Of a stretch of DNA of 64,000 nucleotides, positions 52,449-61,235 are shown one piece after another. A program made the position numbers and the translations under genes. Within the stretch, counting starts at the first letter, position 1. Each line of letters begins with the position of its first letter. The notes beneath the pieces are model-generated. The model was not told the DNA's origin and ran no database searches. It saw only the letters and a list, made by a program, of their open reading frames with translations. Source of the DNA: Oscillospiraceae bacterium (GTDB lineage: Bacteria; Bacillota; Clostridia; Oscillospirales; Oscillospiraceae); NCBI GenBank assembly GCA_017430455.1, contig JAFRMX010000013.1:33007-97006 (forward strand). Direction: 5' to 3'.

Positions 52449-53648
52449 ATGAAAAGCATAAAGAGCGTCTACAAAATAGGAAACGGGCCTTCGAGCTCCC
52501 ACACTGTCGGACCCTATCACGCTGCCGGAGTTTTCGCGAAGCGCTATCCGGAAGCGGACGATTTTAAGGTGACCTTATACGGCTCGCTCGCCTTCACCGG
52601 CGAGGGCCACGGCACGGAAAAAGCCATTACCTCCGCGATCCCGGGCTGCGAGGTCCGCTTCGACCGGGAGAAGACCGATCTTCCGCATCCGAACACCATG
52701 CTCTTCGAAGCTTACATAGACGGAGAGCTCATCGGGAGCAGCCGGATCTTCAGCATCGGCGGGGGCTCCATAAAAATAGAGAACGAGGACTCCGACGAGG
52801 AAACAGAGATATATCCGCAGAAAAACTTCACAGAGATCCTCGATGTTTGCCGCGAAAAGGACATAAGTCTTAAAGACTTTATATATCAGACGGAGGACAG
52901 TTCTGTCAAGGATTATCTTAAAACCGTCTGGGAAGCGATGAAGGACACGGTGAACCGGGGCCTGAACGCTGAGGGAGTACTTCCCGGCGGGCTCGGAGTG
53001 AACAGAAAAGCGAAGATACTTTTCAACAAGCGCTGCTACAATGAGAGCGCCGACATCACCATGAACAGGCTCATCGCCGCTTACGCGTATGCTGTCAGCG
53101 AGGAGAACGCCGGCGAGAATATCGTCGTCACGGCCCCGACCTGCGGCAGCTGCGGTGTCCTGCCCTCGGTCCTCTATTACATGTACGCGGACAGGGGCTT
53201 TCCCGAGGATGAGATCCTGGACGCCCTGGCCGTGGCCGGGATCATCGGGAACGTGATCCGTACAAACGCGAGCATATCCGGCGCGGAATGCGGGTGCCAG
53301 GCAGAAATAGGCAGTGCCTGCTCGATGACGGCAGGCGCCCTGGCCTCTCTGTACGGGCTCAATATAGATCAGATAGAATACGCGGCCGAGATCGCGATGG
53401 AGCACAACCTGGGGCTCACCTGCGACCCTGTAAGGGGGCTGGTCCAGATTCCCTGCATTGAGAGGAATGCCGTCGCGGCAATGAGGGCGATAAGCTCCGT
53501 GAACCTCTCCCGTTTTCTCTACATGACGCGCAAGATATCATTCGATGAGGTCGTTGCCACGATGTACAAGACGGGAAAAGACATGGACGAGAAATACCGC
53601 GAGACCTCCCACGGCGGGCTGGCGCAGATCTACAACGAATTTGCCTGA
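52449..53648 (+). CDS. sdaA: L-serine ammonia-lyase, single-chain iron-sulfur type
   Basis: A 399-residue L-serine dehydratase converting serine to pyruvate and ammonia with a [4Fe-4S] cluster. The N-terminal beta-domain begins SVYKIGNGPSSSHTVGPYHAA and the C-terminal alpha-domain has TAPTCGSCGVLPSVLYYM, ISGAECGCQAEIGSACSMTAGAL, the cysteine-rich cluster region, and VNLSRFLYMTRK. Beta and alpha domains, separate in many Firmicutes as SdaAB/SdaAA, are fused in order here, as in the E. coli type, although the protein is rather short for that type (about 450). GGAAGGA precedes the ATG. Confidence 0.93.
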   Translation: MKSIKSVYKIGNGPSSSHTVGPYHAAGVFAKRYPEADDFKVTLYGSLAFTGEGHGTEKAITSAIPGCEVRFDREKTDLPHPNTMLFEAYIDGELIGSSRIFSIGGGSIKIENEDSDEETEIYPQKNFTEILDVCREKDISLKDFIYQTEDSSVKDYLKTVWEAMKDTVNRGLNAEGVLPGGLGVNRKAKILFNKRCYNESADITMNRLIAAYAYAVSEENAGENIVVTAPTCGSCGVLPSVLYYMYADRGFPEDEILDALAVAGIIGNVIRTNASISGAECGCQAEIGSACSMTAGALASLYGLNIDQIEYAAEIAMEHNLGLTCDPVRGLVQIPCIERNAVAAMRAISSVNLSRFLYMTRKISFDEVVATMYKTGKDMDEKYRETSHGGLAQIYNEFA

Positions 53649-53666
53649 AAAACGATCTGATAATGA

Positions 53667-53708
53667 AAGGCTCCCGATCACCGGTCCACGCCGGTCTCCG
53701 GGAGCCTT
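53667..53708. terminator. Bidirectional terminator between serine dehydratase and XRE gene
   Basis: AAGGCTCCCG (53667-53676) / CGGGAGCCTT (53699-53708) with an inner ACCGG/CCGGT stem; flanking sequence is T/A-rich. Confidence 0.8.
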
Positions 53709-53724
53709 GATATTTATATGCTCA

Positions 53725-54753
53725 TTATCTGTTTTGTATCCTGTTTCTTGCGGAGGCATGGAAGACGCCATAGATCGCGGCATACAGGACACCGGCCACG
53801 GGCCATACGATCCAGGATCTGTCCCAGGCGTCTGTGATAAAGCTGATGCCGAGATAAATTGCAGTCGCAAGGCTCCAGTACGCGCCGGGAACCCAGCCGA
53901 TCCTGCGGCCGACTGCCTTATTCTCCGGAGTGTAGTCCTCCAGTTGGAGAAGCTTGTTGCAGCTCTCGTTTATCATACCGTTCTTCACGAAAAGGTAGAC
54001 AGCGCAGCCGATCATAAACAGCATCACGCAAAGGCTTATTATGGGTATGATCTCCGGTCCCCCCTCTGTCAGCGCTCCTATAGCGACCAGCTGGGCGACT
54101 CCGGCCAGAATGATACCGACTCCTGTCGCGACTGTCACTCTGTACGCGTTTTCGAAGGACTCTTTTTTGCGCCTGACTGCCGCTTCCACACCGTAGAGAA
54201 GCTCTATCTCTTCTTTTTCAAGATAATCGAATCTGTTGAGCTTAGAGCTCCTTATTATAAAGATCGCCACTGCAGCTGCTATCATTATGAGCAGAACGGC
54301 GACTCCTATCGCTGCCGCGGCATTTTCGGAGATGACCGCGTTTTTCATATCGGAAAGCCCGCCAAGCATAATGAGCACTATGGGAGACCAGATGCAGAGC
54401 ATCACGCCCAGAGCCGTTTTCGGAGCAACCTGCTCTGTCAGCTCCAGGTAATCGTTTGCCTCCTCTATCGAAACCTGTCTCTTCTTCGGCTCATCTTCTG
54501 GAAATACCGGCATATACCCTGACTCCGTCTGAGGAACGGGCACGGGAAGATCTTCGATCTCGTCCTTCAGAAGATAATCCGTCGTAACTCCGAAGAGTTC
54601 GCTGAGCTGTGTTATCTTTGCTATATCCGGGATAGACAGGGCGGACTCCCATTTGGAGATCGACTGCCTCGATACGCCGAGCTGGGAGGCCAGCTCCTCC
54701 TGGGACCAGCCCGCTCTCTTTCTCAGACTCATTATTTTTTCCGCGAGTATCAT
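53725..54753 (-). CDS. XRE-family helix-turn-helix protein with multi-helix membrane domain
   Basis: A 342-residue protein: N-terminal HTH (ILAEKIMSLRKRAGWSQEELASQLGVSRQSISKWESALSIPDIAKITQLSELFGVTTDYLL) followed by a linker and a membrane domain with about seven hydrophobic segments. Membrane-tethered XRE proteins of this design are frequent in Clostridia, often near envelope-stress or transport genes. ATG at 54753 with AAGGAG upstream; an in-frame ATG pair further upstream (54786) is less likely. Near a two-component system but separated from it by about 120 nt, so independent. Confidence 0.85.
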   Translation of the reverse strand: MILAEKIMSLRKRAGWSQEELASQLGVSRQSISKWESALSIPDIAKITQLSELFGVTTDYLLKDEIEDLPVPVPQTESGYMPVFPEDEPKKRQVSIEEANDYLELTEQVAPKTALGVMLCIWSPIVLIMLGGLSDMKNAVISENAAAAIGVAVLLIMIAAAVAIFIIRSSKLNRFDYLEKEEIELLYGVEAAVRRKKESFENAYRVTVATGVGIILAGVAQLVAIGALTEGGPEIIPIISLCVMLFMIGCAVYLFVKNGMINESCNKLLQLEDYTPENKAVGRRIGWVPGAYWSLATAIYLGISFITDAWDRSWIVWPVAGVLYAAIYGVFHASARNRIQNR

Positions 54754-54874
54754 TTTTGTTCTCCTTCCATCTGTTCGCTGCATCATGCTGCGTTTTCTGA
54801 TGGGCCCATCTTAGCTTTTTTTGCGGTAGCAAGCCACCAACCGGGCTTGGAAATGTGTCAACCGGCGGTTGCGT

Positions 54875-56185
54875 TTATGTATTTTTCGCCGGAAATCTTA
54901 CAGTAAACACGATTTTGTTCCCGCTCTCATACCTGCATTCTATGCTTCCGCCGTTTGCCCTGCAGATGGAATCGGCTACAGAAAGGCCTATTCCGTAGCC
55001 TCCCGTATTTTGGGTCCTGGCATCGTCCCCGCGGGAGAATCTGTCGAAGAGCTTGTCCGCCGGTATGGACGGGAGCTTTTCGCAGGTATTTGAAAAGACA
55101 AGAACCGCGTTTTTGTCCTGCTTATTCAAGCTTACCGATGAGGTCCCGCCCTCGTTCGTGTATTTGAGTGAATTGTCCAGCATTATCGAAATGAGCTGTG
55201 TGATCTGCTCCCTGTCAGCGTTTATGCCGATCTCAGGGGCGATCCCGGCCTCAAAGCCTATGCTTTTTTGCTCCATAGGCTCTTTATAAGCGTCGCAAAA
55301 CTCCGAGACGATAAGGCTCAGGCTTATCGGCTCTTTTTTTGTCTTCAGAGCGCTCTCATCCATTCTGGCAAGCAGCAGCAGGTTATTTACAAGACCGCTC
55401 AGGCGCTCCGCCTGGGCCTTTATGTTTCTGCTCCACTTGCTCTCTCCGTTATAGAGCTCCAGCGCCTCGGTATTCGCAGATATGATCGCGAGCGGGGTCT
55501 TCAGCTCGTGCCCGGCGTTCGTTACGAACTGCTTCTGCTTTTCGATGTTGTCGGCTATCGGCTTTATCGCCTTTTTCGAGAGCGACCTCACCAGAAGCAG
55601 CATCAAAAGCCAGCACAGAAGCCCTGTCGCGCAGGACAGAAGCACTACCCTCAGTATTGATATCCTGTTTTGTGAGGGGTCGAGGAATATGACCTCGGTT
55701 CCCCTGCCGTCGCGGGTCTCGGATACCGAATAGAGATATCCGTCCGACCTGCCTTTTGTGCTCCCCGAGGCATATATCTTCCCTGCCAGCTCATTCGCGG
55801 TCTCCTCATCGACATAGCCTATGTGCGAGGTGTCAGTATAGACCGTGTTCCCTTCGAGATCGAAGCGGACCTTAAAATATGAGGAGCTCAGAAGGATATC
55901 TCTGTCGCCTCTCTCCATTTTGAAAGCGCCGGGAATGCGCGCGTCTTCATGTGCCCCGCCTCCGAAAAGCCCGACTTCCGCGTCCGGTCCGCCGGTCATG
56001 ATGTAATCTTCTTCCGGGGGAACTCCCGCCGGGCCGGTCCCGGAAATGATTTCGAGATTCCTTCGGAGCTCTCTGCCCGAGGCCGCGACATTGGCAGAAT
56101 TTATAATGCCGAGAAGCAGAACTATCAGGGCCGTTATGGCCGTCATGGCCGTCTTTACGAAACGCTTCTGGAGTATTTCAGTCAT
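54875..56185 (-). CDS. Sensor histidine kinase (two transmembrane helices, extracytoplasmic sensor)
   Basis: A 436-residue kinase: TM1 (about 14-36), an extracytoplasmic domain of about 140 residues rich in Gly/Asp, TM2 (about 178-200), then the dimerisation/phosphoacceptor helix KQFVTNAGHELKTPLAIISANTEAL (His in GHELKTP), N-box IMLDNSLKYTNEGG, and G2 GGYGIGLSVADSICR. It overlaps its response regulator by 8 nt on the same strand, regulator first. Likely regulator of the divergent VTC/DUF4956 pair. Confidence 0.92.
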   Translation of the reverse strand: MTEILQKRFVKTAMTAITALIVLLLGIINSANVAASGRELRRNLEIISGTGPAGVPPEEDYIMTGGPDAEVGLFGGGAHEDARIPGAFKMERGDRDILLSSSYFKVRFDLEGNTVYTDTSHIGYVDEETANELAGKIYASGSTKGRSDGYLYSVSETRDGRGTEVIFLDPSQNRISILRVVLLSCATGLLCWLLMLLLVRSLSKKAIKPIADNIEKQKQFVTNAGHELKTPLAIISANTEALELYNGESKWSRNIKAQAERLSGLVNNLLLLARMDESALKTKKEPISLSLIVSEFCDAYKEPMEQKSIGFEAGIAPEIGINADREQITQLISIMLDNSLKYTNEGGTSSVSLNKQDKNAVLVFSNTCEKLPSIPADKLFDRFSRGDDARTQNTGGYGIGLSVADSICRANGGSIECRYESGNKIVFTVRFPAKNT

Positions 56186-56864
56186 CTTCCGCCTCCAGCG
56201 TATAGCCGAGATTCCGCTTGGCGGTAATGGACACGCGGGCGCCGATGGAGCTCAGCTTCTTGCGCAGGTTCGAGATATATACCCAGACATTTCCGCTCTC
56301 GGCATTGCTCTCAAGCCCCCACACCTTCTCCAAGAGCTCATCCGAGGAGATATATATCCCCTTGTTCATGATAAGCGTCTCCATCATCCTGAACTCCAGA
56401 TTCGAGAGCGCTACAGTGTTTCCCTCCGCGCTGAGCTCAAAATTCTGACGGTCAAGCTTCAGGTTTCCGCAGGAGATCACATCTGGCACGAACACGTCCT
56501 TTCTTCTGAGCATGGCTCTGACCCTCGCCAGGAGCTCGCCCATGGCAAAGGGCTTCGGCAGATAATCGTCGGCGCCGAGGTCCAGCCCCTTTATCCTGTC
56601 CTCCACCTCGGTCTTCGCGGTCAGGAGCATGACCGGAGTCGTGATGTTCTCTTCCCTGAGTCTTCTGAGCACCTCGGTCCCGCTGAGGCCGGGCATCATT
56701 ATATCCAGTATGATCCCGTCGTACTGCCCCGACTCCGCGTAGTCCAGCGCGTCGTTGCCGTTGTATACGGCATCCACCATATATTTGTGATATGTCAGTA
56801 TATCGGTTACCGCCTCGGAAAGGGCGGGCTCGTCTTCGGCATACAGCAGTTTCAAAGCATCCAC
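56178..56864 (-). CDS. OmpR/PhoB-family response regulator
   Basis: A 228-residue regulator: receiver with YAEDEPALSEAV acidic pair, phosphoacceptor Asp in GIILDIMMPGLSG, Lys in LPKPF, and a C-terminal winged helix (ELSAEGNTVALSNLEFRMMETLIMNKGIYISSDELLEKVWG, VYISNLRKKL). First gene of the pair with the sensor kinase, divergent from the VTC gene by about 180 nt. Confidence 0.93.
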   Translation of the reverse strand: MDALKLLYAEDEPALSEAVTDILTYHKYMVDAVYNGNDALDYAESGQYDGIILDIMMPGLSGTEVLRRLREENITTPVMLLTAKTEVEDRIKGLDLGADDYLPKPFAMGELLARVRAMLRRKDVFVPDVISCGNLKLDRQNFELSAEGNTVALSNLEFRMMETLIMNKGIYISSDELLEKVWGLESNAESGNVWVYISNLRKKLSSIGARVSITAKRNLGYTLEAEDD

Positions 56865-56964
56865 CTTCTTATTTTTATCGGTAATACAAACATTACACGC
56901 GTGACCTTAAACAGAGCTTAAAGCAATTATAAATAAAGCGCCTATGCCTTTCAAGGGATTTTCT

Positions 56965-56980
56965 GTTCACGCTCCGTTCA
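56965..56980. promoter_or_regulatory. Candidate response-regulator binding site
   Basis: GTTCA-N6-GTTCA (56965-56969 and 56976-56980), direct repeat with 11-bp period typical of OmpR-family sites, in the divergent region between the regulator and the VTC-type gene. Weak on its own. Confidence 0.35.
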
Positions 56981-57046
56981 TTTTTTCTGAAGTTATTTTT
57001 AAGGTTGGGGCTCTATGATCTGGGCATAAAAGAAAGGAGCCCGGAA

Positions 57047-57763
57047 ATGGAATATCTTGCAAGCTTCATGCGCTATGAGATCAAATACATGCTGAGTGCC
57101 GATCAGAAGCAGCGCCTTCTCGATATAATGAAAGACTACATGAGACCGGATGAGTTCGGACACACCGAGATCCGCAACATATACTATGATACTCCGGATT
57201 TCCGCCTGGTAAGAAGATCCCGCGAAAAGCCTGTATACAAGGAAAAGCTCCGGATCAGAAGCTACGGAAAGCCCGGCGCGGGCGATAAGGTCTTTGTGGA
57301 GCTCAAGAAAAAATACCGCAGCGTGGTATACAAGCGCAGAACGGCGATGCCCCTTGAAGGCGCTTTGGGCTTCGTCTCCGGGACCGGGAGCGCCGGGGAC
57401 AGCCAGATAGAAAAAGAGATCGGCAGCTTTATAAGGTTCTACGGGACTCTTCGCCCGGCGGCATACTTAAGTTATGAGAGGGATTCCTTCTTCGGAAAGG
57501 ACGAAGAAGATCTCAGGATCACATTCGACGAAAAGATCCTTGCCCGGACTTATGACATCTCTCTGGACTCTGATCTCGGCGGAGAGGAGCTGCTCGGACC
57601 CGGTACCGTTTTGATGGAGGTCAAATGCGGCGGAGCGATGCCCCTCTGGCTGGTCCGATACTTAAGCCGGGAACATATATATCAGACTTCTTTTTCGAAA
57701 TACGGGGAAGCTTACGAAAAATTGCTTTTTAACTGTGATCTTGGGAGGAAAAAATATGCCTGA
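57047..57763 (+). CDS. VTC domain polyphosphate polymerase
   Basis: A 238-residue tunnel-fold protein of the VTC family (catalytic domain of yeast Vtc4, which makes polyphosphate from ATP). FMRYEIKYMLS, NIYYDTPDF, YKEKLRIRSYG, VFVELKKKYRSVVYKRR, YERDSFFG, RITFDEKI and VLMEVKCGGAMPLWL are the conserved basic/acidic strands. The ATG at 57047 has GGAG 7 nt upstream. It overlaps the DUF4956 gene, a standard bacterial pairing, and is divergent from a two-component system. A CotH kinase often found in such loci is absent. Polyphosphate synthesis is known for the eukaryotic family; the bacterial product is inferred. Confidence 0.88.
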   Translation: MEYLASFMRYEIKYMLSADQKQRLLDIMKDYMRPDEFGHTEIRNIYYDTPDFRLVRRSREKPVYKEKLRIRSYGKPGAGDKVFVELKKKYRSVVYKRRTAMPLEGALGFVSGTGSAGDSQIEKEIGSFIRFYGTLRPAAYLSYERDSFFGKDEEDLRITFDEKILARTYDISLDSDLGGEELLGPGTVLMEVKCGGAMPLWLVRYLSREHIYQTSFSKYGEAYEKLLFNCDLGRKKYA

Positions 57764-58451
57764 CAATTTATTTCAGGGAATCTTCGCGTCCTCAAGCGAG
57801 TCTGTAATATCCGTCGGAGACTTTCTGATGTGCATCGGCTGTTCGCTGATCATCGGGATCATTCTGGCTTTTTCATACATGTACAGGACACGCTACACGA
57901 AAAGCTTCGTCATAACGCTGGCTCTTTTGCCCGCGTCTGTCTGCGCGGTCATAATGATGGTAAACGGAAACATCGGAGCCGGCGTCGCCGTGGCGGGAGC
58001 CTTCGGTCTGGTCCGTTTCCGCTCTGCCCAGGGCACGGCAAAGGAGATCGGCATCATATTCATCGCCATGGGCGCAGGACTCATAGCCGGTATGGGATAT
58101 CTTGCCTATGCTCTTCTCTTTGCGGTGCTTCTATGCTGCATCTCCGTTATCTACACAAGGCTCTCGGCAAATACCGGAAAAAACATGCTTAAGTACAGAA
58201 CGCTTCACATTACGATCCCGGAGGATCTCGACTATGCCGGAGTGTTCGACGGGACTCTGGCGGAGTATGCCGATTCCTTCGAGCTTACAAACGTGAAGAC
58301 CTCGAATATGGGAAGCCTTTTCAAGCTCACCTACGACCTGGTTCTCAGGGAAACGGGCCGTGAAAAGGAAATGATAGACAGACTAAGGTGCTTAAACGGC
58401 AATCTGGAGATCAGTCTCTCGGTACAGGAAAACCCGCAGACTGAACTGTGA
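57756..58451 (+). CDS. DUF4956 membrane protein, VTC partner
   Basis: A 231-residue protein with four membrane helices at the N-terminus (FLMCIGCSLIIGIILAFSYMY; FVITLALLPASVCAVIMMV; GVAVAGAFGLVRFRSAQGTAKEIGIIF; LAYALLFAVLLCC) and a soluble C-terminal domain (about 145-231). VRFRSAQGTAKE is the family hallmark. ATG at 57756 follows GGAGG and overlaps the VTC stop. It probably anchors or exports with the VTC enzyme; no activity is demonstrated here. Confidence 0.88.
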   Translation: MPDNLFQGIFASSSESVISVGDFLMCIGCSLIIGIILAFSYMYRTRYTKSFVITLALLPASVCAVIMMVNGNIGAGVAVAGAFGLVRFRSAQGTAKEIGIIFIAMGAGLIAGMGYLAYALLFAVLLCCISVIYTRLSANTGKNMLKYRTLHITIPEDLDYAGVFDGTLAEYADSFELTNVKTSNMGSLFKLTYDLVLRETGREKEMIDRLRCLNGNLEISLSVQENPQTEL

Positions 58452-58457
58452 TAAAAA

Positions 58458-58484
58458 AAGAAGGGGCAAGGCCCCTTCTTTTAC
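58458..58484. terminator. Bidirectional terminator
   Basis: AAGAAGGGGC (58458-58467) / GCCCCTTCTT (58471-58480), loop AAG, with A and T flanks. It ends both the VTC/DUF4956 pair and the convergent amino-acid ABC/aminotransferase operon. Confidence 0.88.
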
Positions 58485-59608
58485 TTTTCGTATTTTTTCA
58501 GAAATTCACTTATTTTTCCGAGCCCTGTTTTGAGGACATCCGTCTCGCAGGCATAGCCTATGCGCATGCTGTGCGGGACCTCGAAGCAGTCGCCCGGAGT
58601 GACAAAAGCCCCGGTCTCGAAATACAGCTTCTCGCAGAACTCGTATGAGGGCATATCGAAATCGTAGAAAACAAGGGCAGTCGTTCCCGCCTTGGGCTTA
58701 AAGTAGTGCACATGCTTCTCGCTCCGGACCCAGGCATCCAGGACCGCGAGGTTTTCCCTTACCATCGCCCTGTTTCTCTTCAGGAGCTTGTCCGCGTTTT
58801 TAAGCGCCACTCCGGCCAGGGCCTCGTCGAACATCCCGCAGCTTATGAGATTGTAATCCCTGTGCAGAAGAAGAGAGTCCATGACATATTTATCGTGCGT
58901 GGCGATCCAGCCGAGGCGGAGCCCTGCCAGCGAAAAGACCTTCGACATGCTGCTGACGGAGATGCCTTTTTCATATATATCCGCGATCGAATCGCTCCAG
59001 CCCTCTTCCTGGGTCAGATGACGGTAGGTCTCGTCACAGAAGACATAAGCGCCGATCTTCGATGCTGTATCGGCGATCTTTTTGAGATCTTCATTGCTCA
59101 GAATGGAACCTGTGGGGTTGTTCGGATTGGTTATGCAGATCATCTTTGTTCCCGGGACAGCCAGCTTTTCAAGCTCATCAAGGTCCGGCAGATAGGAGTT
59201 CTCCTCCTTCAGATGCATGAGCACGACCTCTGCCCCGTAGGCCTCGGGTATGGAATACATCTGCTGGTAGGACGGCATCATGGCGATGACCCTGTCTCCG
59301 GGATTTATCAGGGAATAGAACACGTGATGGTTGGCGCCGGAGGCCCCGTGGGTCGTCACTGTATTCTCGGGCTTTATCGTTTTGTACACCTTGCAGATGC
59401 CTTCTTTGAATTCGGGAGCTCCCTCTATGCTGCCATAGGTCAGACGCCTTTTGCAGAAATCATCCAGAAATTTCTGCCTGTCCTCGCCCGCGATCTCAAA
59501 GAGCTCGTCGACGGATACGGAGTCCACACAGGTCTCCGCTATATTGTACAGAGCTCCTTCTTCATATTTGTTCATCCATGCCTCGACGGCAAACGGTTTT
59601 ATCTCCAT
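58481..59608 (-). CDS. PLP-dependent aminotransferase (class I/II)
   Basis: A 375-residue fold-type I PLP enzyme: THGASGANHHVFYSL (phosphate-binding start), ICITNPNNPTGSIL, YVFCDETYRHL (Asp-x-x-Tyr), SMSKVFSLAGLRLGW (Schiff-base Lys in SMSKVF) and MRIGYACE. Capreomycidine synthase-like and aspartate-aminotransferase-like proteins share this pattern, so the amino acid is undefined. It lies 15 nt downstream of the ABC ATPase and shares its operon, suggesting that it processes the imported amino acid. Confidence 0.88.
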   Translation of the reverse strand: MEIKPFAVEAWMNKYEEGALYNIAETCVDSVSVDELFEIAGEDRQKFLDDFCKRRLTYGSIEGAPEFKEGICKVYKTIKPENTVTTHGASGANHHVFYSLINPGDRVIAMMPSYQQMYSIPEAYGAEVVLMHLKEENSYLPDLDELEKLAVPGTKMICITNPNNPTGSILSNEDLKKIADTASKIGAYVFCDETYRHLTQEEGWSDSIADIYEKGISVSSMSKVFSLAGLRLGWIATHDKYVMDSLLLHRDYNLISCGMFDEALAGVALKNADKLLKRNRAMVRENLAVLDAWVRSEKHVHYFKPKAGTTALVFYDFDMPSYEFCEKLYFETGAFVTPGDCFEVPHSMRIGYACETDVLKTGLGKISEFLKKYEK

Positions 59609-59623
59609 TAAATGCTTTTCTCC

Positions 59624-60376
59624 CTAAATAAGTACTTTTGAAAGGAAATCCTTGAGCCTCGGATCCTGAGGATGCTCATAGAGCTCGGACGGAGTGTTCT
59701 CCTCGAGGATCTTCCCGTCCGCCATAAAGACGACCCTGTCCGCGACCTCCTTGGCAAAACCCATCTCATGCGTTACGACGACCATCGTCATTCCGGCCTT
59801 TGCCAGACTCTTCATAACGTCCAGGACCTCCCCGACCATCTCCGGATCCAGCGCTGAGGTGGGTTCGTCGAAGAGCATCACATCCGGCTCCATGGCGAGC
59901 GCTCTGACGATAGCTATCCTCTGTTTCTGTCCGCCGGAGAGCATAGCCGGGTATTCGTCCTTCTTGTCCGCGAGCCCGACTCTCTCCAGAAGCGCGACGG
60001 CCGCTTTCTCCGCTTCGGCCTTTGTCTTGAGCTTCAGGTTGACGGGAGCCAGGGTGATGTTTTCAAGGACCGTCTTGTGCGGGAAGAGGTTGAAATGCTG
60101 GAAGACCATGCCCATCTTCTGGCGGTGCCTGTTTATGTCCACGGACTTGTCAGCCAGGTCCGTTCCCTCAAAAATGATCTCTCCGGAAGAAGGCGTCTCG
60201 AGCATGTTGAGGCTTCTCAGAAGGGTCGATTTTCCGCTGCCCGAGGGTCCGATTATAGCGACCACTTCGCCTCTTGAAATGTCGAGACTGCAGTCGTTCA
60301 GGGCGACTGTCCCCGAATCGGGAAACTCCTTGACGATGTGCCGGACCGAGATCAGAACATCAGACTTTTCTGTCAC
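59624..60376 (-). CDS. Polar amino-acid ABC transporter ATP-binding protein
   Basis: A 250-residue GlnQ/ArtP-like ATPase: Walker [12 protein letters not shown], signature LSGGQKQR, Walker [16 protein letters not shown]-loop, H-loop [19 protein letters not shown]. The start codon is GTG at 60376 with GGAGG 10 nt upstream, and it overlaps the permease gene by 17 nt. It has a close paralogue at 63703, with most of the last 89 residues identical or similar. Confidence 0.95.
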   Translation of the reverse strand: MTEKSDVLISVRHIVKEFPDSGTVALNDCSLDISRGEVVAIIGPSGSGKSTLLRSLNMLETPSSGEIIFEGTDLADKSVDINRHRQKMGMVFQHFNLFPHKTVLENITLAPVNLKLKTKAEAEKAAVALLERVGLADKKDEYPAMLSGGQKQRIAIVRALAMEPDVMLFDEPTSALDPEMVGEVLDVMKSLAKAGMTMVVVTHEMGFAKEVADRVVFMADGKILEENTPSELYEHPQDPRLKDFLSKVLI

Positions 60377-61127
60377 CGCGCCTCATCCTCCTTTCAACCG
60401 CTTCTATGGCCTTGCTGGCCGGGAAATTGATCGCGAAATAGATGATTGCGACCAGGACATAGGGGGCTATGGTTATATATGTCGTTCCTGCGACCGTTTT
60501 CGCGCCCCACATGAGCTCCATCATTCCGAGCGTCATGCATATGGAGGATTCCTTCACCATAGTCACGACCTCGTTTGCAAGGGCGGGCAGGACATTTTTT
60601 ATCGCCTGGGGAAGCACCACCAGTTTCATAGCCTGCCAGCCCGAAAGGCCCAGCGATCTCGCGGCCTCCGTCTGCCCGGCGTCGACCGCCAGGATCCCGG
60701 CTCTGAATATCTCGGCGACGTAGGCCGAGCTGTTCAGGGCAAGGGCACAGATGCCCGGTATGAAACGGGATATGTCGATAAAGCCGAGTATCGTGTGGGA
60801 GGGGATCTTAATTAGCCCGAAAAGGCCGAAATAGATGATGTAGAGCTGTACGAGAAGCGGGGTCGACCGGAAGACCGCTATATAGCCGCCCGTAATTCCC
60901 TTTATCGCTTTGCTTTTGCTCAGTCTTCCGAGTGCCAGCAGCAGCGCCGGTATGACTGCGACAAGAACGGAGAGCACCGAGAGCAGGAGCGTATATACGA
61001 GCCCCTGCCAGAAGAAGCTCAGGTATTTCGGCAGAAAGCTGAAATTGAAGAAGCCCGCGGGCGACATTCCGGAAAACAGCGACTGCCACCATGTTGTTTT
61101 TGCGCTCTGCGCCAATATAAGATACAT
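60360..61127 (-). CDS. Polar amino-acid ABC transporter permease
   Basis: A 255-residue HisM/GlnP-family permease with the conserved [17 protein letters not shown] (family signature of polar amino-acid permeases), the EAA loop [34 protein letters not shown] and about five helices. The N-terminal about 40 residues include an extra stretch before the first helix. It lies 108 nt downstream of the binding-protein gene across a stem-loop. Confidence 0.95.
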   Translation of the reverse strand: MYLILAQSAKTTWWQSLFSGMSPAGFFNFSFLPKYLSFFWQGLVYTLLLSVLSVLVAVIPALLLALGRLSKSKAIKGITGGYIAVFRSTPLLVQLYIIYFGLFGLIKIPSHTILGFIDISRFIPGICALALNSSAYVAEIFRAGILAVDAGQTEAARSLGLSGWQAMKLVVLPQAIKNVLPALANEVVTMVKESSICMTLGMMELMWGAKTVAGTTYITIAPYVLVAIIYFAINFPASKAIEAVERRMRRGDRKV

Positions 61128-61163
61128 ATCAAAGCCCTTTCAGTTTTTCCTTTACAGATGAAC

Positions 61164-61195
61164 ATGCAAAGTCCGTATTTCGACGGGCTTTGCAT
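61164..61195 (-). other. Intercistronic stem-loop after the binding-protein gene
   Basis: ATGCAAAGTCCGT (61164-61176) pairs with ACGGGCTTTGCAT (61183-61195), 13 bp with one G-U, loop 6 nt. No T run follows on the minus strand, so it is more likely an mRNA-stabilising or attenuating structure that makes the binding protein more abundant than the permease. Confidence 0.65.
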
Positions 61196-61235
61196 GCCGC
61201 TTTGGTAAGGGGGATATTTTCAGGCAAAATGTTTA

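Noticed and set aside
54859..54871. Palindrome CAACCG-G-CGGTTG near the end of the sensor kinase gene
   Set aside because: Arms are short, no T tract follows and no promoter of quality was found; reported only as seen.
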